DNA from: Acidimicrobiales bacterium
Lineage (GTDB): Bacteria; Actinomycetota; Acidimicrobiia; Acidimicrobiales; RAAP-2
Assembly (NCBI GenBank): GCA_015478655.1
Contig: JADMIJ010000049.1
Coordinates: 1 to 32,061, forward strand
Direction of reading: 5' to 3'
Length of the DNA stretch: 32,061 nt
Shown: positions 31,940-32,061 of the stretch, in pieces
Layout: each line of letters opens with the position of its first letter
Numbering within the stretch: the stretch's first letter is position 1
The notes under the pieces: generated by a model
What the model was told of the DNA's origin: nothing
Databases searched by the model: none
What the model saw: the letters and a program-made list of their open reading frames with translations, nothing else
Program-made: the position numbers and the translations under genes

Positions 31940-32061
31940 GGCCCTCCCTGTGATCTCTCGGCCCCTGGTGGTTCTTCGGAGCCGTGGAGGTGGCGGATTG
32001 ATTTTTTGTAACTATTCAGGCCCCGGCGGGCAGCCAGGCGTGACCTTCGAACAGCTGGCGT
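31940..32061. other. Upstream region of the repeat protein gene
   Basis: An AT-rich block (around 31998-32018, GATTTTTTGTAACTATTC) stands out and may contain the promoter of the minus-strand gene, but no clear -35/-10 pair could be fixed. No gene is supported; a further gene may begin beyond the window. Confidence 0.35.

Overview
The window is high-G+C bacterial DNA that is densely coding, with short gaps, many ATGA/GTGA overlaps and GTG starts. The gene families point to an actinobacterium: TetR regulators, mycothiol-type DinB/MDMPI protein, class III cyclase fused to an alpha/beta-hydrolase, one-cluster 3Fe-4S ferredoxins, P450 and a secreted protein of GYWLVASDGGVFSFG-type repeats. The last feature suggests Acidimicrobiia or a related deep lineage; this is inference, not a placement. 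No rRNA, tRNA, CRISPR array, phage gene or intact transposon was seen.

Layout. 1-1718: a hydrolase-cyclase signalling protein. 2035-4879 (minus): amidohydrolase, MDMPI-like protein and methyltransferase, divergent from a ferredoxin at 5088. 5446-15660 (plus): a long run of CoA-thioester genes: crotonase, acyl-CoA synthetase, HMG-CoA-synthase-like/DUF35 fusion, SCP-x thiolase, second acyl-CoA synthetase, E1 alpha, E1 beta, a free lipoyl domain and another crotonase. 15707-19938: SnoaL-like protein (minus), KstD-like flavoprotein, an alpha/beta-hydrolase-like protein without its serine, and a Rieske oxygenase. 20063-24398: TetR, ferredoxin, acyl-CoA dehydrogenase, SDR and class III CoA-transferase. 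24404-28599: crotonase (minus), thiolase, and a divergent TetR/P450 pair around a clear palindromic operator. 28782-31939 (minus): a separate envelope/secretion-type cluster with a small conserved protein, DUF4331, a Tat-signal peptide protein and a six-repeat secreted protein.

How it may work together. From about 3.7 to 28.6 kb the genes read as one catabolic island for an alicyclic, steroid-like or terpenoid-like carboxylic acid. P450 and Rieske enzymes with small ferredoxins would oxygenate the substrate, the flavoprotein and SDR would dehydrogenate the ring or alcohol, two synthetases and a CoA-transferase would make CoA thioesters, and the dehydrogenase, crotonases, thiolases and HMGCS/DUF35 protein would shorten or open the chain. 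The substrate cannot be read from sequence. The most unusual points are an E1-alpha/E1-beta/lipoyl set with no E2 or E3, three crotonases that each lack both classical catalytic glutamates, and two alpha/beta-hydrolase folds whose nucleophile serine is replaced.
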